A stretch of 64,000 bases of DNA from an uncultured archaeon (GCA_902384555.1 CABMCD010000018.1:1-64000); one strand, 5' to 3'; numbered from the stretch's first letter, positions 41,644 to 49,835 are shown. Program-made: numbers and translations. The notes: a model not told the origin generated them from the sequence alone.

Positions 41644-42228
41644 ATGGCTGAACAAACCAAACCAAGCCCGGTGAAGGCGGCCCCTGCCGCCCCGGCCAAG
41701 AAGACGGCGGCCCCCGCCCAGAAGACGGGCGCGGCCCCCAAGACCACCACCGCCGGCACGGCCATGGGCCGCATGAAGTTCGCCCCCGGCTCCACCATCG
41801 CGGTGGTGCGCATCCGCGGCGTGACAGGCATGAACCCCAAGCGCCAGATGACGCTGGAGCTGCTGGGCATCCACAAATCCCATTACGCGACGCTGGTGCA
41901 GGCCACGCCCATCATCATGGGCATGCTGCGCCAGGCCAAGGACTACATCTCCTGGGGCCCCGCCAGCACCGAGGTGATGGAAGCCATGCTGCTCAAGCGC
42001 GGCGAGACGCTGGACGGCGTCAAGCTCTCCTCGGCCAAGAAGCCGGAGGAAATCAAGGCCATGGCCAAGGAAGTGCAGGCCGGCAAGACGCTCAAGTCGT
42101 TGGGCGTGTGCCGCACGTTCAGGCTGACCCCACCCTCGCGCGGCTTCAAGGACCGCAAGAAGAACTACCCCTATGGCGACTTGGGCGTGCGCCCCTCGAT
42201 GGATGACGCGCTCAAGGCCATGATTTAG
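41644..42228 (+). CDS. rpl30: 50S ribosomal protein L30 (uL30) with N-terminal extension
   Basis: 194 aa; the first 40 residues are Ala/Pro/Lys/Thr low-complexity (APAAPAKKTAAPAQKTGAAP), unusual for L30. The core follows (STIAVVRIRGVTGMNPKRQM, LELLGIHKSHYATLVQATP) and the archaeal C-terminal part (FRLTPPSRGFKDRKKNYPYG). GGTGAACACTC precedes ATG. Internal ATG 41761 would give the normal length, but the upstream site is stronger. Confidence 0.93.
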   Translation: MAEQTKPSPVKAAPAAPAKKTAAPAQKTGAAPKTTTAGTAMGRMKFAPGSTIAVVRIRGVTGMNPKRQMTLELLGIHKSHYATLVQATPIIMGMLRQAKDYISWGPASTEVMEAMLLKRGETLDGVKLSSAKKPEEIKAMAKEVQAGKTLKSLGVCRTFRLTPPSRGFKDRKKNYPYGDLGVRPSMDDALKAMI

Positions 42229-42239
42229 AGTTGATTCTG

Positions 42240-42686
42240 ATGACCACACGACCGGGCAAGCGCAACCGCAAATTCTTTGGAAGTCGCTCCCACGGCAAGG
42301 GCAACGCCAAGAACCGCAGAGGAAAGGGCGGGAAGGGCGGCTGGGGACGCGCCGGCATGCACAAGCACCGCTTCTCCTACATCACCACGCACGAGCGCGA
42401 GTGGATGCACAAGGGCGGCCACTACGGCTTCACCAACCCCAACCGCGTGGAATACCCTACCCTTAACCTGTGGGATTTGGAGCAGATGGCCCCTGATTTG
42501 AAGGCTGAAGGCGGCAAGAAAGTGATGGTGTTTGAGGGCAAAATCCTCGGCACCGGCAAGCTGACTTCGGCTGTTCATGTCAAGGCGTGGTATGCTTCGG
42601 AAAAGGCCGTGGAGCGGATTAAAGCCGCCGGCGGCTCTTTTGAAGCTACGCGGGAGAAGAAGCCCAAGAAAGAGAAGAAGGAATAA
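42240..42686 (+). CDS. rpl15: 50S ribosomal protein L15 (uL15)
   Basis: 148 aa. Last gene of the cluster here. RPGKRNRKFFGSRSHGKGNA, RGKGGKGGWGRAGMHKHRFS and KVMVFEGKILGTGKLTSAVH. secY does not follow as usual; a terminator and 20.6 kb of other genes come next. Start ATG 42240 behind TTGATTCTG. Confidence 0.95.
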   Translation: MTTRPGKRNRKFFGSRSHGKGNAKNRRGKGGKGGWGRAGMHKHRFSYITTHEREWMHKGGHYGFTNPNRVEYPTLNLWDLEQMAPDLKAEGGKKVMVFEGKILGTGKLTSAVHVKAWYASEKAVERIKAAGGSFEATREKKPKKEKKE

Positions 42687-42696
42687 AAAAGAAGAA

Positions 42697-42725
42697 TGGG
42701 GCAAACACCCCAAAAATTATTTTTT
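42697..42725 (+). terminator. Hairpin terminator after L15
   Basis: TGGGG (42697-42701), loop CAAACA, CCCCA (42708-42712), then AAAATTATTTTTT. It closes the ribosomal transcript exactly where base composition turns AT-rich. Confidence 0.6.
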
Positions 42726-42782
42726 AAACAAGTTAGCGGTAGCAAAATGCGTTCGATAAAACTTACTTGGAAGATGCAAAAA

Positions 42783-43604
42783 CTAGTAATGCTCTGTGTC
42801 TTGTTCTACGATATAATCACACTTATCACAGCCAATTCGCCAGTATTCCCCAACGGGTTCTCCGTCCTCCCCGCGACTACCGAAAGAGTGAGAAGTGGTA
42901 GTAATTTTTCCACCACATTCTGGACATATAGAGGAAGACAGCAGAACATCTTCTCTGCCCGAATATGCACCAGAATAGCGAATAAGCTGTTCAAGGTTAT
43001 GGAGGTCTTCGGTAGTTATTTCGGACTCGGAGTCGAATTCGGCCAGTCTTTTCTTTGAAGTCTCTAAAGCATCAGAGATCGGCGAGAGAAGGTGATCTTC
43101 AATGATGGGGTATTTTGATTGTTTCTTCATTATTGGAATTAGGCGTTCAACGTCATTGACATAATTTTTTAACGTTCGGAAAAAAACAGATTTGAATGTG
43201 AAATTATTACTATTCTCATGAAATTTATTTCCCGCAGAGATAACCCAATCTCGAAATAGAGGGGCTTTTTCACGAAGCTCCTTCATTTGATTTGCAGGTA
43301 AGTTAAACTGAGGCTGACCATGTTCAATCTTGTTTCTTGCGTAGTCAAGCATACCAAATAACTTTTCCCAATCGGAGTGGCTCGGTTCGCTAACAAAGTA
43401 GTATCCTATAACCTTCCAAGCTCCAGCGCCACCGACATAATGAAAGTCACCAGGGGAAATTTTGCATAGGCGAGTCCCGACCCCGATTAATATATTACGA
43501 TAAAAGTCATCCAAATATTTGAAAGTAGCTCGACGAGCATAGGGATGGTCGATTACTGACCGATCATAAAGATCGAGATACTCTTGAAATTGATTGTTGG
43601 GCAT
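42783..43604 (-). CDS. HEPN-like protein with C-terminal zinc ribbon (putative)
   Basis: 273 aa, AT-rich codons unlike the ribosomal genes. The N-terminal 180 residues look all-helical and include LDYARNKIEHGQPQF, an R-x4-H motif in the RNxxxH style of HEPN ribonucleases. The C-terminus has ICPECGGKITTT and GCDKCDYIVE, two Cys pairs of a zinc ribbon. No exact family recognised. It lies at the edge of the island between L15 and the defence genes, pointing back toward L15. A role as an RNA-cutting defence or toxin protein is inference. Confidence 0.5.
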   Translation of the reverse strand: MPNNQFQEYLDLYDRSVIDHPYARRATFKYLDDFYRNILIGVGTRLCKISPGDFHYVGGAGAWKVIGYYFVSEPSHSDWEKLFGMLDYARNKIEHGQPQFNLPANQMKELREKAPLFRDWVISAGNKFHENSNNFTFKSVFFRTLKNYVNDVERLIPIMKKQSKYPIIEDHLLSPISDALETSKKRLAEFDSESEITTEDLHNLEQLIRYSGAYSGREDVLLSSSICPECGGKITTTSHSFGSRGEDGEPVGEYWRIGCDKCDYIVEQDTEHY

Positions 43605-43665
43605 GCCACACAGTAATTTTTCTGGCTTAAAAGCTTACCTCAGATGTAAAAAAAAACTACCCAAT

Positions 43666-43735
43666 GCGCGGCGACCAGATTTGAACGTGGTTTCCGATTC
43701 CAAGTTCACGCAGGACTTGCTCTAATTCCACTTAC
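43666..43735 (-). tRNA. Decayed tRNA-like fragment (putative, anticodon possibly GCG)
   Basis: On the minus strand, a T-arm-like segment with GTTCAAAT in its loop (ACCACG / TTCAAAT / CTGGT, one bulged base) precedes a GC-rich acceptor-like end (CGCCGCG). Upstream, CAAGTC...GACTTG arms enclose CTGCGTG, which would be an anticodon loop with T33 and GCG. The D-arm side (TTAGAGC only) and the 5' acceptor strand are missing. It looks like the 3' two thirds of a tRNA, as left at integration sites, but a scan by covariance model was not possible. The rest of the 43605-43834 gap is AT-rich without genes. Confidence 0.35.
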
Positions 43736-43834
43736 CTTATCTTTTGAAACGATGATATTGAGCTGGACCCCTTAGGCTAACCAGATTTTGGTGCAGATCG
43801 CTTTCGTTTCCCCGTGCCATTTCTTCACCTTCCT

Positions 43835-44317
43835 TTACGTGTCCTCTACGATTTCAAGCTTATCTGGCTCGAAAGGCCACTGGCAATTCTGGCCTTTATC
43901 CTTAAGACCTTCCGGGAATTGAGTTCTATAGACGATGGACGCTTCCCTACGCGTGCCCTTCTTTGCATACTTTTCAAGTTCTGCCTTCCTTGACAAATCT
44001 TCAGTCAGCTTGCGTCGCTCGTAGGTCTTGGATTTCCCATGATGATAGGGGACCACATAGAGAGCCATTCTACGAGGCTTGCGCTCTGAAATGGGGCGGC
44101 CTTTCAATTCAGCGATAATTTTATCCAGTTCTTCTTTGGCTTGGATAGGTTCGCTGAAGTCAATCTTGCCCAAGAGTTCGACGACCTCATAATCCGGCTT
44201 CTTGATAATCTTGTCTGCTTCCTCGAGTCGTTTTCTCATGGCAATGATCAAAACCTTGGCTTCGTCGAAGTTTTTCGGCTCCACATAGAACCGATCATCA
44301 GTTAGCTTGGTCTGCAT
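43835..44317 (-). CDS. Hypothetical charged protein, 160 aa
   Basis: Soluble, helical and Lys/Glu/Arg-rich: FDEAKVLIIAMRKRLEEADK, KEELDKIIAELKGRPISERK, YVVPYHHGKSKTYERRKLTE. The end (QNCQWPFEPDKLEIVEDT) is tryptophan-containing. No family recognised. ATG 44317 has GGTGAGATT upstream, the same site style as the host genes. It lies 10 bases after the YdjM-like gene and is probably co-transcribed. Confidence 0.5.
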   Translation of the reverse strand: MQTKLTDDRFYVEPKNFDEAKVLIIAMRKRLEEADKIIKKPDYEVVELLGKIDFSEPIQAKEELDKIIAELKGRPISERKPRRMALYVVPYHHGKSKTYERRKLTEDLSRKAELEKYAKKGTRREASIVYRTQFPEGLKDKGQNCQWPFEPDKLEIVEDT

Positions 44318-44327
44318 AATCTCACCT

Positions 44328-44684
44328 TCAAATTGGTGGAAGACCTGCGGAGGTACCTGCATCGAGGAGCAGATGGCTCCCGTAAGCCGCTGCCATTGAA
44401 CAGAAGACGGCCTTCTCTTCCGATGTCAGATTCGGGTTGTCATAAACCGATTTGGTGGCGAATGCGAGCAGCCCGCCAGCTGCAAGGCTGTGCGCTGTGG
44501 CTCGGTGCAACGGACCTGTGGCGGGTTCGATTATATCCGGCAGCAGCGCAACTCCAGCACCAACCACGCCCCAACAAACAGCATTTCCGAGATCAACTTC
44601 CTCTTTCTGAATCGTCTTTACAAGAGCGTAACCAATGGAACCGACCAAAAATCCTGCGAGCATATGCTCCCCTCTGTTCGACAT
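44328..44684 (-). CDS. YdjM-like membrane-bound metal-dependent hydrolase (small form)
   Basis: 118 aa. The family's metal-site pattern is visible: LLPDIIEPATGPLHRATAHS (Asp, then HRxxxHS) and GSHLLLDAGTSAGLPPI (His and Asp). A hydrophobic segment starts the protein (MLAGFLVGSIGYALVK) and others follow (WGVVGAGVALLPDI). Most family members are longer, so this is a minimal version. The substrate is unknown. ATG 44684 behind GGAGTTGATTCAG. Confidence 0.65.
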   Translation of the reverse strand: MSNRGEHMLAGFLVGSIGYALVKTIQKEEVDLGNAVCWGVVGAGVALLPDIIEPATGPLHRATAHSLAAGGLLAFATKSVYDNPNLTSEEKAVFCSMAAAYGSHLLLDAGTSAGLPPI

Positions 44685-44731
44685 CTGAATCAACTCCAAT
44701 TACTTCATTTAGTATTACGATGCGAGCCAAC

Positions 44732-44740
44732 TTATTTAAA
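44732..44740 (+). promoter_or_regulatory. TATA box for the CARF-like regulator gene
   Basis: TTATTTAAA, 37 bases upstream of ATG 44778, in the divergent gap with the YdjM-like gene. Confidence 0.5.
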
Positions 44741-44777
44741 ATGTTTTCGACGTATAATATGTATTAAATGTGAGAAT

Positions 44778-45584
44778 ATGAGCCGCCGAATGTCTGTTCC
44801 GAGAAAAGTTCATATCGTAGCCGTTGGCTTTGAGGTTGAACGAATTTGCCGAGCGATCCAGTATCTAGCTGCGGAAAAAGTCTATCTGGTCATTGAGAAG
44901 AAGAATGCCTCAAATAGTTTTATGGAAAACATTCAGGCCCAACTCAAGGACATAGAGTTCGAGGTAAAAAGCGTTGAAGACTTCTGGGATTATGAGGAGA
45001 ATATGGGGCTGTTTTGCAGTTTGGTTTACAATGAAATCCACAAAAAAGACAATATGATTTGGATTAATCTCTCGTCCGGAAGCAAACTACATGGCACGAT
45101 AGGACTCACGGTTGCCCAGATGTTCGGGTTCTATAATAATCAGCAGAAGGCATTCCCATATTATGTCCGTGCGGATGGCTATAGACCCCAGAATTCCAAA
45201 GATTTCAAGCTTAGGGGTTCGGCCATAGTCCCGGAACTAAACGAAACTAATGAGGGATTCATAATCACCCCGCCGCTTTTCCCGACAGAGAAACCCGATA
45301 TCAAGGAGTTGGAGCTTTTGGAAAAACTGACCTGCAATACCCGCGTCCGAATTAAAGATCTTCGAAAACTGGTTGAGGGAAGTGAGCTGAAAGATACAAC
45401 CTCTGCAAAAGCCGCCCGTTTAAATCGTCTTATCGGTCCGCTTATTGAGAAGGGCTTTGTGCAAGCAGAGGGCCGCACCCGCTCAACCCGATACGAACTC
45501 ACCAAGAAAGGAGAAAGCTATCTTCGTTCGTTCAGACCGCTGCTGGCATTATATCGTTCCGAGCCGGAGTTTAAGATGGGTTGA
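44778..45584 (+). CDS. CARF-like transcription factor with winged helix (HFX_2341/DUF6293 type)
   Basis: 268 aa. The N-terminal Rossmann-like domain begins RKVHIVAVGFEVERICRAIQ, continues YLAAEKVYLVIEKKN and ends with the nucleotide-loop-like MIWINLSSGSKLHGTIGLTV. This matches the archaeal HFX_2341 group, related to CARF sensors of cyclic oligoadenylates. After about residue 175 comes a winged helix (LELLEKLTCNTRVRIKDLRK, RLIGPLIEKGFVQAEGRTRS, TRYELTKKGESYLRS). It probably binds a nucleotide signal and controls island genes. No CRISPR array or cas gene is in the window. Confidence 0.7.
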   Translation: MSRRMSVPRKVHIVAVGFEVERICRAIQYLAAEKVYLVIEKKNASNSFMENIQAQLKDIEFEVKSVEDFWDYEENMGLFCSLVYNEIHKKDNMIWINLSSGSKLHGTIGLTVAQMFGFYNNQQKAFPYYVRADGYRPQNSKDFKLRGSAIVPELNETNEGFIITPPLFPTEKPDIKELELLEKLTCNTRVRIKDLRKLVEGSELKDTTSAKAARLNRLIGPLIEKGFVQAEGRTRSTRYELTKKGESYLRSFRPLLALYRSEPEFKMG

Positions 45585-45607
45585 AACGGCAGATGCAAAA
45601 TGAATCG

Positions 45608-46252
45608 TTAAAAGCGCTCGTACTTTCGTATTCGCGCAATAAAATCCCTTCGAATTTCATCGGTTATATTTTTTGCACCACGAATATTCCCTTTTGTTCT
45701 GTTTCCTTTTGGGCAAGCGATTTGTATTAATATCGTTTCTACCGCGTCGAGACGATTGTTTGGCACCACAAAAATTCTGAATTTGGTCCATCTCCCACGA
45801 TGTCGGTCGCTCTGGTGCTGGCGAAGTCTTGTTTTTAGGTTTGTGGCCAACCCCACATACCAAAGTTCTTCATTTTCACCATAAAGAGCGTAGATCCCAG
45901 GTTTATCTGCAAGATATTCGATCACATCATCCAAATAAGCCGCTGACATTAGATCGCTATACTCAGTCACTATTCCAACGGGCCTTCTTTCCATAACAGT
46001 TGGAGCTATGCTGCGCCCAGAAGTGTAGTTTATACGACGCAAACCAAAGAGTCCTTTATCGAGTTGAACAAATCTAGACATTCTGCCTTTCCGAAGAACA
46101 TCGGTGTAAAGCCGTGAAGCCATTGTTTGTCGAGGCGTTTTTCCAGACGTTTCTAGAAAACCGTTTTTTAAGGCGATATCCGTGATTTCGTTTGGGCGCA
46201 TAGGTCGTTTTGTTTTGTTGAGGACTCGTTCCGCAGCTTCAAAAAAGCCCAT
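45608..46252 (-). CDS. HARE-HTH / GIY-YIG nuclease
   Basis: 214 aa. Residues 1-70 are a HARE-HTH (winged helix found with restriction and chromatin factors): GFFEAAERVLNKTKRPMRPN, EITDIALKNGFLETSGKTPR and MSRFVQLDKGLFGLR. Residues 115-200 are a GIY-YIG nuclease: KPGIYALYGENEELWYVGLA, then NLKTRLRQHQSDRHRGRWTK and a late Glu (AVETILIQ). The start was set at ATG 46252 because CTTATAAA (46274-46281) lies 26 bases upstream, which would give a leaderless message; ATG 46267 is in frame. It is divergent from the restriction-modification genes. Confidence 0.75.
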   Translation of the reverse strand: MGFFEAAERVLNKTKRPMRPNEITDIALKNGFLETSGKTPRQTMASRLYTDVLRKGRMSRFVQLDKGLFGLRRINYTSGRSIAPTVMERRPVGIVTEYSDLMSAAYLDDVIEYLADKPGIYALYGENEELWYVGLATNLKTRLRQHQSDRHRGRWTKFRIFVVPNNRLDAVETILIQIACPKGNRTKGNIRGAKNITDEIRRDFIARIRKYERF

Positions 46253-46359
46253 AATGCCCGAACTCATAAATTGTTTATAAGCCTTACCTCCATTGGAAAT
46301 CCACCCTCAGCACTTTTAAATTCAACCCTCTTGTTCAGTATACGCTGCGGGGCATACCT

Positions 46360-47391
46360 ATGAGATATATCGGCTCAAAACAAAACCTGTTGGATTTCTT
46401 GGGGCGTCACATCAGGTCGGCTATGAGCAAAAAAGATAATTTGCTGTTTGCAGATTTATTTTCAGGGACTACCGCAGTATCCAAACATTTCAAGAAACTT
46501 GGATATAGGATAGTATCCAATGACTATATGACATTTTCGTACGTTCTACAGCAAGCGTACATCCTAACGAACGCGCCACCTGATTTTGAGAGCACACCTT
46601 ATTCGCAGTATGTGAAGGTCTTGGATTTCTTCAACACACTGAAACCAGTTAAGGGTTTTTTTTACAAAAACTATTGTTATGAAGGCACTCACAATAAACC
46701 ATTTTCACGGAATTATTTTTCGGGACCCAACGCGATGAAAATAGACGCAATTTTACATCAATTAAAGACATGGAAGGAAGATGGAATAACGATTGATTGC
46801 GAGGACGCTGTTCTTCGTGCAAGCCTAATTGAAGCAGTTAATAATGTATCTAATATTTCTGGAACGTTTGGAGCATTTCTAAAAAAAGATGACCCCCGGA
46901 AGTTTAATACACTACAATTACAACCAATTAATTTTATCCCTTCAGATAAAGAACACAAATGCTTTAACCAAGACATAAAAGACATAATAGAAAAAGTTGA
47001 AGGAGATGTGCTGTATCTCGACCCCCCATATAATCAAAGACAATACCCACCATACTATCACATTTTAGAGACAATAAGTTTAGGAGACGAACCAGATATC
47101 TATGGCAAAACTGGGCGAAGACCTTACAAAGAAAAACTATCGCCATTCTGCGTTCGAACTAAAGCGGCCGCGGCGTTTGAGAATATTATTGAAAAGACGC
47201 CCATCGACAAGATATTTTTGAGTTATAACACAGAGGGCATATTAAGCGTGCCCGAACTACAAAATCTACTTTTAAATTACGGAAGCGTAAAGATATTCAC
47301 GCGTGAATATCGAAGGTATAAATCAAATGGGAATGGGTCTGGAGATAAAAAAGTTCAAGAGGTTTTGTTATATGTCAACCGAAGAAGGTAA
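46360..47391 (+). CDS. DNA adenine N6-methyltransferase, D12 class
   Basis: 343 aa. MRYIGSKQNLLDFLGRHIRS opening, SAM motif FADLFSGTTAVSKHFKKLGY, catalytic motif VLYLDPPYNQRQYPPYYHIL (DPPY). The class covers MboI, EcoRV and FokI methylases. Codons are AT-rich. Its end overlaps the next methyltransferase by 20 bases, and the FokI-like nuclease follows, so this is one restriction-modification operon. Confidence 0.88.
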   Translation: MRYIGSKQNLLDFLGRHIRSAMSKKDNLLFADLFSGTTAVSKHFKKLGYRIVSNDYMTFSYVLQQAYILTNAPPDFESTPYSQYVKVLDFFNTLKPVKGFFYKNYCYEGTHNKPFSRNYFSGPNAMKIDAILHQLKTWKEDGITIDCEDAVLRASLIEAVNNVSNISGTFGAFLKKDDPRKFNTLQLQPINFIPSDKEHKCFNQDIKDIIEKVEGDVLYLDPPYNQRQYPPYYHILETISLGDEPDIYGKTGRRPYKEKLSPFCVRTKAAAAFENIIEKTPIDKIFLSYNTEGILSVPELQNLLLNYGSVKIFTREYRRYKSNGNGSGDKKVQEVLLYVNRRR

Positions 47392-48298
47392 AAAAGTCTC
47401 CAGAAAAAAAGAAATAGGAAAAAATGGGGTTGTTGTTGAAGGACGTGGAGTGTACGATAGAAGAAACAAATTAAACGAATTAACTGGAGAGGAATGGGTT
47501 TATTTTACAAACAGTGTGTGGATAACGGGATATAGTCCAACTGCGACAGAAAATGTAGGCCTGAAGTATCGAAAAATTCACCCGTCCCCAAAACCACCTG
47601 GACTAATACGGGACATAATAAAATTCTTCACAAAATCTGACGCGTTGATTCTTGACCCATTCGTTGGGGTCGGCGGAACTCTCTTGGGCGCAGCGATGGC
47701 AGGGGGAGGTAGAACTGCAATAGGGATAGATCTTGAAGAAAAGTACATGCAAGCCTACAACAAGGTTTGTGAAACAGAAAATCTGAAAAAAATGCAGTAT
47801 GTTATTGGCGACTCAAAAAAAATTATGGGAGAAAAAAATAGCATAACTGAAAAAAAATACGACTTGATAATCGCAGACCCCCCATATTCAGATATGATGT
47901 CCAAAACACGCACTGGTCAGCGAGTAAAACTATATGATTCGCCTGGAGCGACCCCCTACAGCGATAAAGAAGCGGATTTGGGCAATATGAACGAAGAACG
48001 CTTCTTAGCTTCCCTTCGAGAGATTATCGAGGACTCCGCTCGACTTCTAAAAAACGAAAAATACCTGATAATATTTTGTAAGGATTTCCAACCTAAAGGC
48101 AAACAAACAAATCTACTTCATTGTAAAATCATAAATGAACTAAACAAAATAGACGGCTTGGAGTATAAAGGAATGCGGATATGGCACGACCAAGCCATGT
48201 CTTTATATCCATTCGGATACCCGTATGCGTTTGTTATGAACCAAATACACCAATACATCTTAATTTTCAGAAAGGTGCAAAATGGTGGCAAGAAATAA
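47372..48298 (+). CDS. DNA methyltransferase (N4-cytosine or N6-adenine)
   Basis: 308 aa from ATG 47372 inside the end of the D12 gene. HPSPKPPGLIRDIIKFFTKS with the SAM loop ILDPFVGVGGTLLGAAMAGG and catalytic DLIIADPPYSDMM. The target could be A or C; DPPY favours adenine, but some N4 enzymes have related motifs. A second, unrelated methylase fits an asymmetric recognition site, whose two strands need separate modification. Its end overlaps the nuclease start by 17 bases. Confidence 0.85.
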   Translation: MSTEEGKKVSRKKEIGKNGVVVEGRGVYDRRNKLNELTGEEWVYFTNSVWITGYSPTATENVGLKYRKIHPSPKPPGLIRDIIKFFTKSDALILDPFVGVGGTLLGAAMAGGGRTAIGIDLEEKYMQAYNKVCETENLKKMQYVIGDSKKIMGEKNSITEKKYDLIIADPPYSDMMSKTRTGQRVKLYDSPGATPYSDKEADLGNMNEERFLASLREIIEDSARLLKNEKYLIIFCKDFQPKGKQTNLLHCKIINELNKIDGLEYKGMRIWHDQAMSLYPFGYPYAFVMNQIHQYILIFRKVQNGGKK

Positions 48299-49835
48299 AT
48301 TATTGGGCAATTATGGTTGGGTGCAGAATACATCTAACCTAAGGACCATCATTAGGACCCTCATCCTTGTTCCTGACCACGGGATACGCCACTTAGAGTT
48401 AAGAGATAAAATCAAACAACAACGAATTGAAGCGCATGATCTTCCGAGAAGATGGGAATGGGACGCACGCTGTAGAATAAAGGCGATACACGCTTTGGGG
48501 CTAGTAAAGTTAAACAGATATATTCAGGGCTATGAACTTACAGGCATCGGCCAAAAACTAAAAGAATATGAAGCCTCTGGTTTGAGAGGAGAAAATGTTG
48601 CTCTGACGGAAGAAGAAAAAATAATACTTAAGGATGGACTACTGACAAATCCACCAGTCATTAGAGTTTTATCTCTGCTTAATGAAGCAGTGGGTAAACC
48701 AGGATTATCCAAATACGACATTGGACAAAGACTAGGTTTTGTAGGTGACGTTGGTTTCACTCATAAAGACCCGTCCATAATCGCCCAGTTAGGGCGTTCA
48801 TTCAACAACCAAGAAGGAGATGCAGATAAGTGGGCGCGGACAATATTAAGTTGGCTCGTTCAGATAGGCTGGGCGATAGATGCGGGAGAGAGAGATTTTA
48901 GTGGTCAAAAAATTAAACTGTATGCGGCTACTGGAGAAGTTGCCACGGTTCTCCGCTACAAGGCAGTGCGCATCACCAGAAATGTGCCTGCTGAAATGCT
49001 TTGTTCGAACCACCATGCATTCCCAAAGCTGATTCAGAAACGGCGTTCGTTAATCCTACAGGAGTTGGGACAAGATGTTTGCACAATACAAAAGTTAATT
49101 GAACGCCTTCGCGCGGAGAACATTAATGCTAATGAAGAAATTTGTAAATTTGATATTTTGAACTTGCAGAATGCAGGATTTAGTATTACATACGATGGAG
49201 GATATTATAAACTAACTGACCGGATCGAATTAGATAGCCCTGCACAGGTCGTAGTTGAAAATGATTCATTGAACACTATCGAATCGTTAATTCAAACGTC
49301 GGTTGTGAAGTTCGATATGGTCCCACCTCGACTTGTTGACCATCTTATTCGATTTGGATACGATGGCGAGATGGGAACCGAGTTCGAAGGCATTGTAGCA
49401 GAATATTTTAGATTTTTAGGCTTCGACACAGAATATCTTGGGCAGGGAAGAGGACGCGTTACAGACATACTCGCAAAATATATCGATCAGACATACGCTC
49501 GTTCGTATGGTCTGATCATAGATGCGAAAGCAACATCAGGCAGGTATGGTTTCCCCGCTTCAGATAAAAGAAAAATGAAAGAGTATATTTCGTTGCATGG
49601 CCCGCAACTAATGGTTGAGAGAATACCCCATCATGCATTTTCATTTGTCAGTTCTAAATTTGTCGATGATATTTCCCCACACTTGGATGAAATCGAACGA
49701 GACACAGCCATTAAAGGTTGTGCGATTAGCGTTGAAGCTCTCTTGGTGCTCGGCAACAAAATTGGCCAAGGTCAAATCAGGATAACTGAGTTGTATAATA
49801 AATTCGCATCGCAAGGGTTGTTTAGCGTTTCATGA
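48282..49835 (+). CDS. FokI-like type IIS restriction endonuclease
   Basis: 517 aa (FokI is about 580). Similarity to FokI runs the whole length: NYGWVQNTSNLR near the start (FGWVQN), PPVIRVLSLLN and LSKYDIGQRLGFVGDVGFTH in the recognition half, and the cleavage domain with RVTDILAKYI, YGLIIDAKATSGRYGFPASD (FokI VIVDTKAYSGGYNLPI), FSFVSSKF and GCAISVEALLVLGNKI. The catalytic Asp...DxK residues are intact. It should cut at a distance from an asymmetric site. Whether it recognises the same site as FokI cannot be told from reading. Confidence 0.9.
   Translation: MVARNKLLGNYGWVQNTSNLRTIIRTLILVPDHGIRHLELRDKIKQQRIEAHDLPRRWEWDARCRIKAIHALGLVKLNRYIQGYELTGIGQKLKEYEASGLRGENVALTEEEKIILKDGLLTNPPVIRVLSLLNEAVGKPGLSKYDIGQRLGFVGDVGFTHKDPSIIAQLGRSFNNQEGDADKWARTILSWLVQIGWAIDAGERDFSGQKIKLYAATGEVATVLRYKAVRITRNVPAEMLCSNHHAFPKLIQKRRSLILQELGQDVCTIQKLIERLRAENINANEEICKFDILNLQNAGFSITYDGGYYKLTDRIELDSPAQVVVENDSLNTIESLIQTSVVKFDMVPPRLVDHLIRFGYDGEMGTEFEGIVAEYFRFLGFDTEYLGQGRGRVTDILAKYIDQTYARSYGLIIDAKATSGRYGFPASDKRKMKEYISLHGPQLMVERIPHHAFSFVSSKFVDDISPHLDEIERDTAIKGCAISVEALLVLGNKIGQGQIRITELYNKFASQGLFSVS

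Noticed and set aside
42696..43058. Plus-strand open frame just after L15
   Set aside because: It begins in the terminator hairpin and runs antisense to the HEPN-like gene; the translated sequence has no recognisable features.
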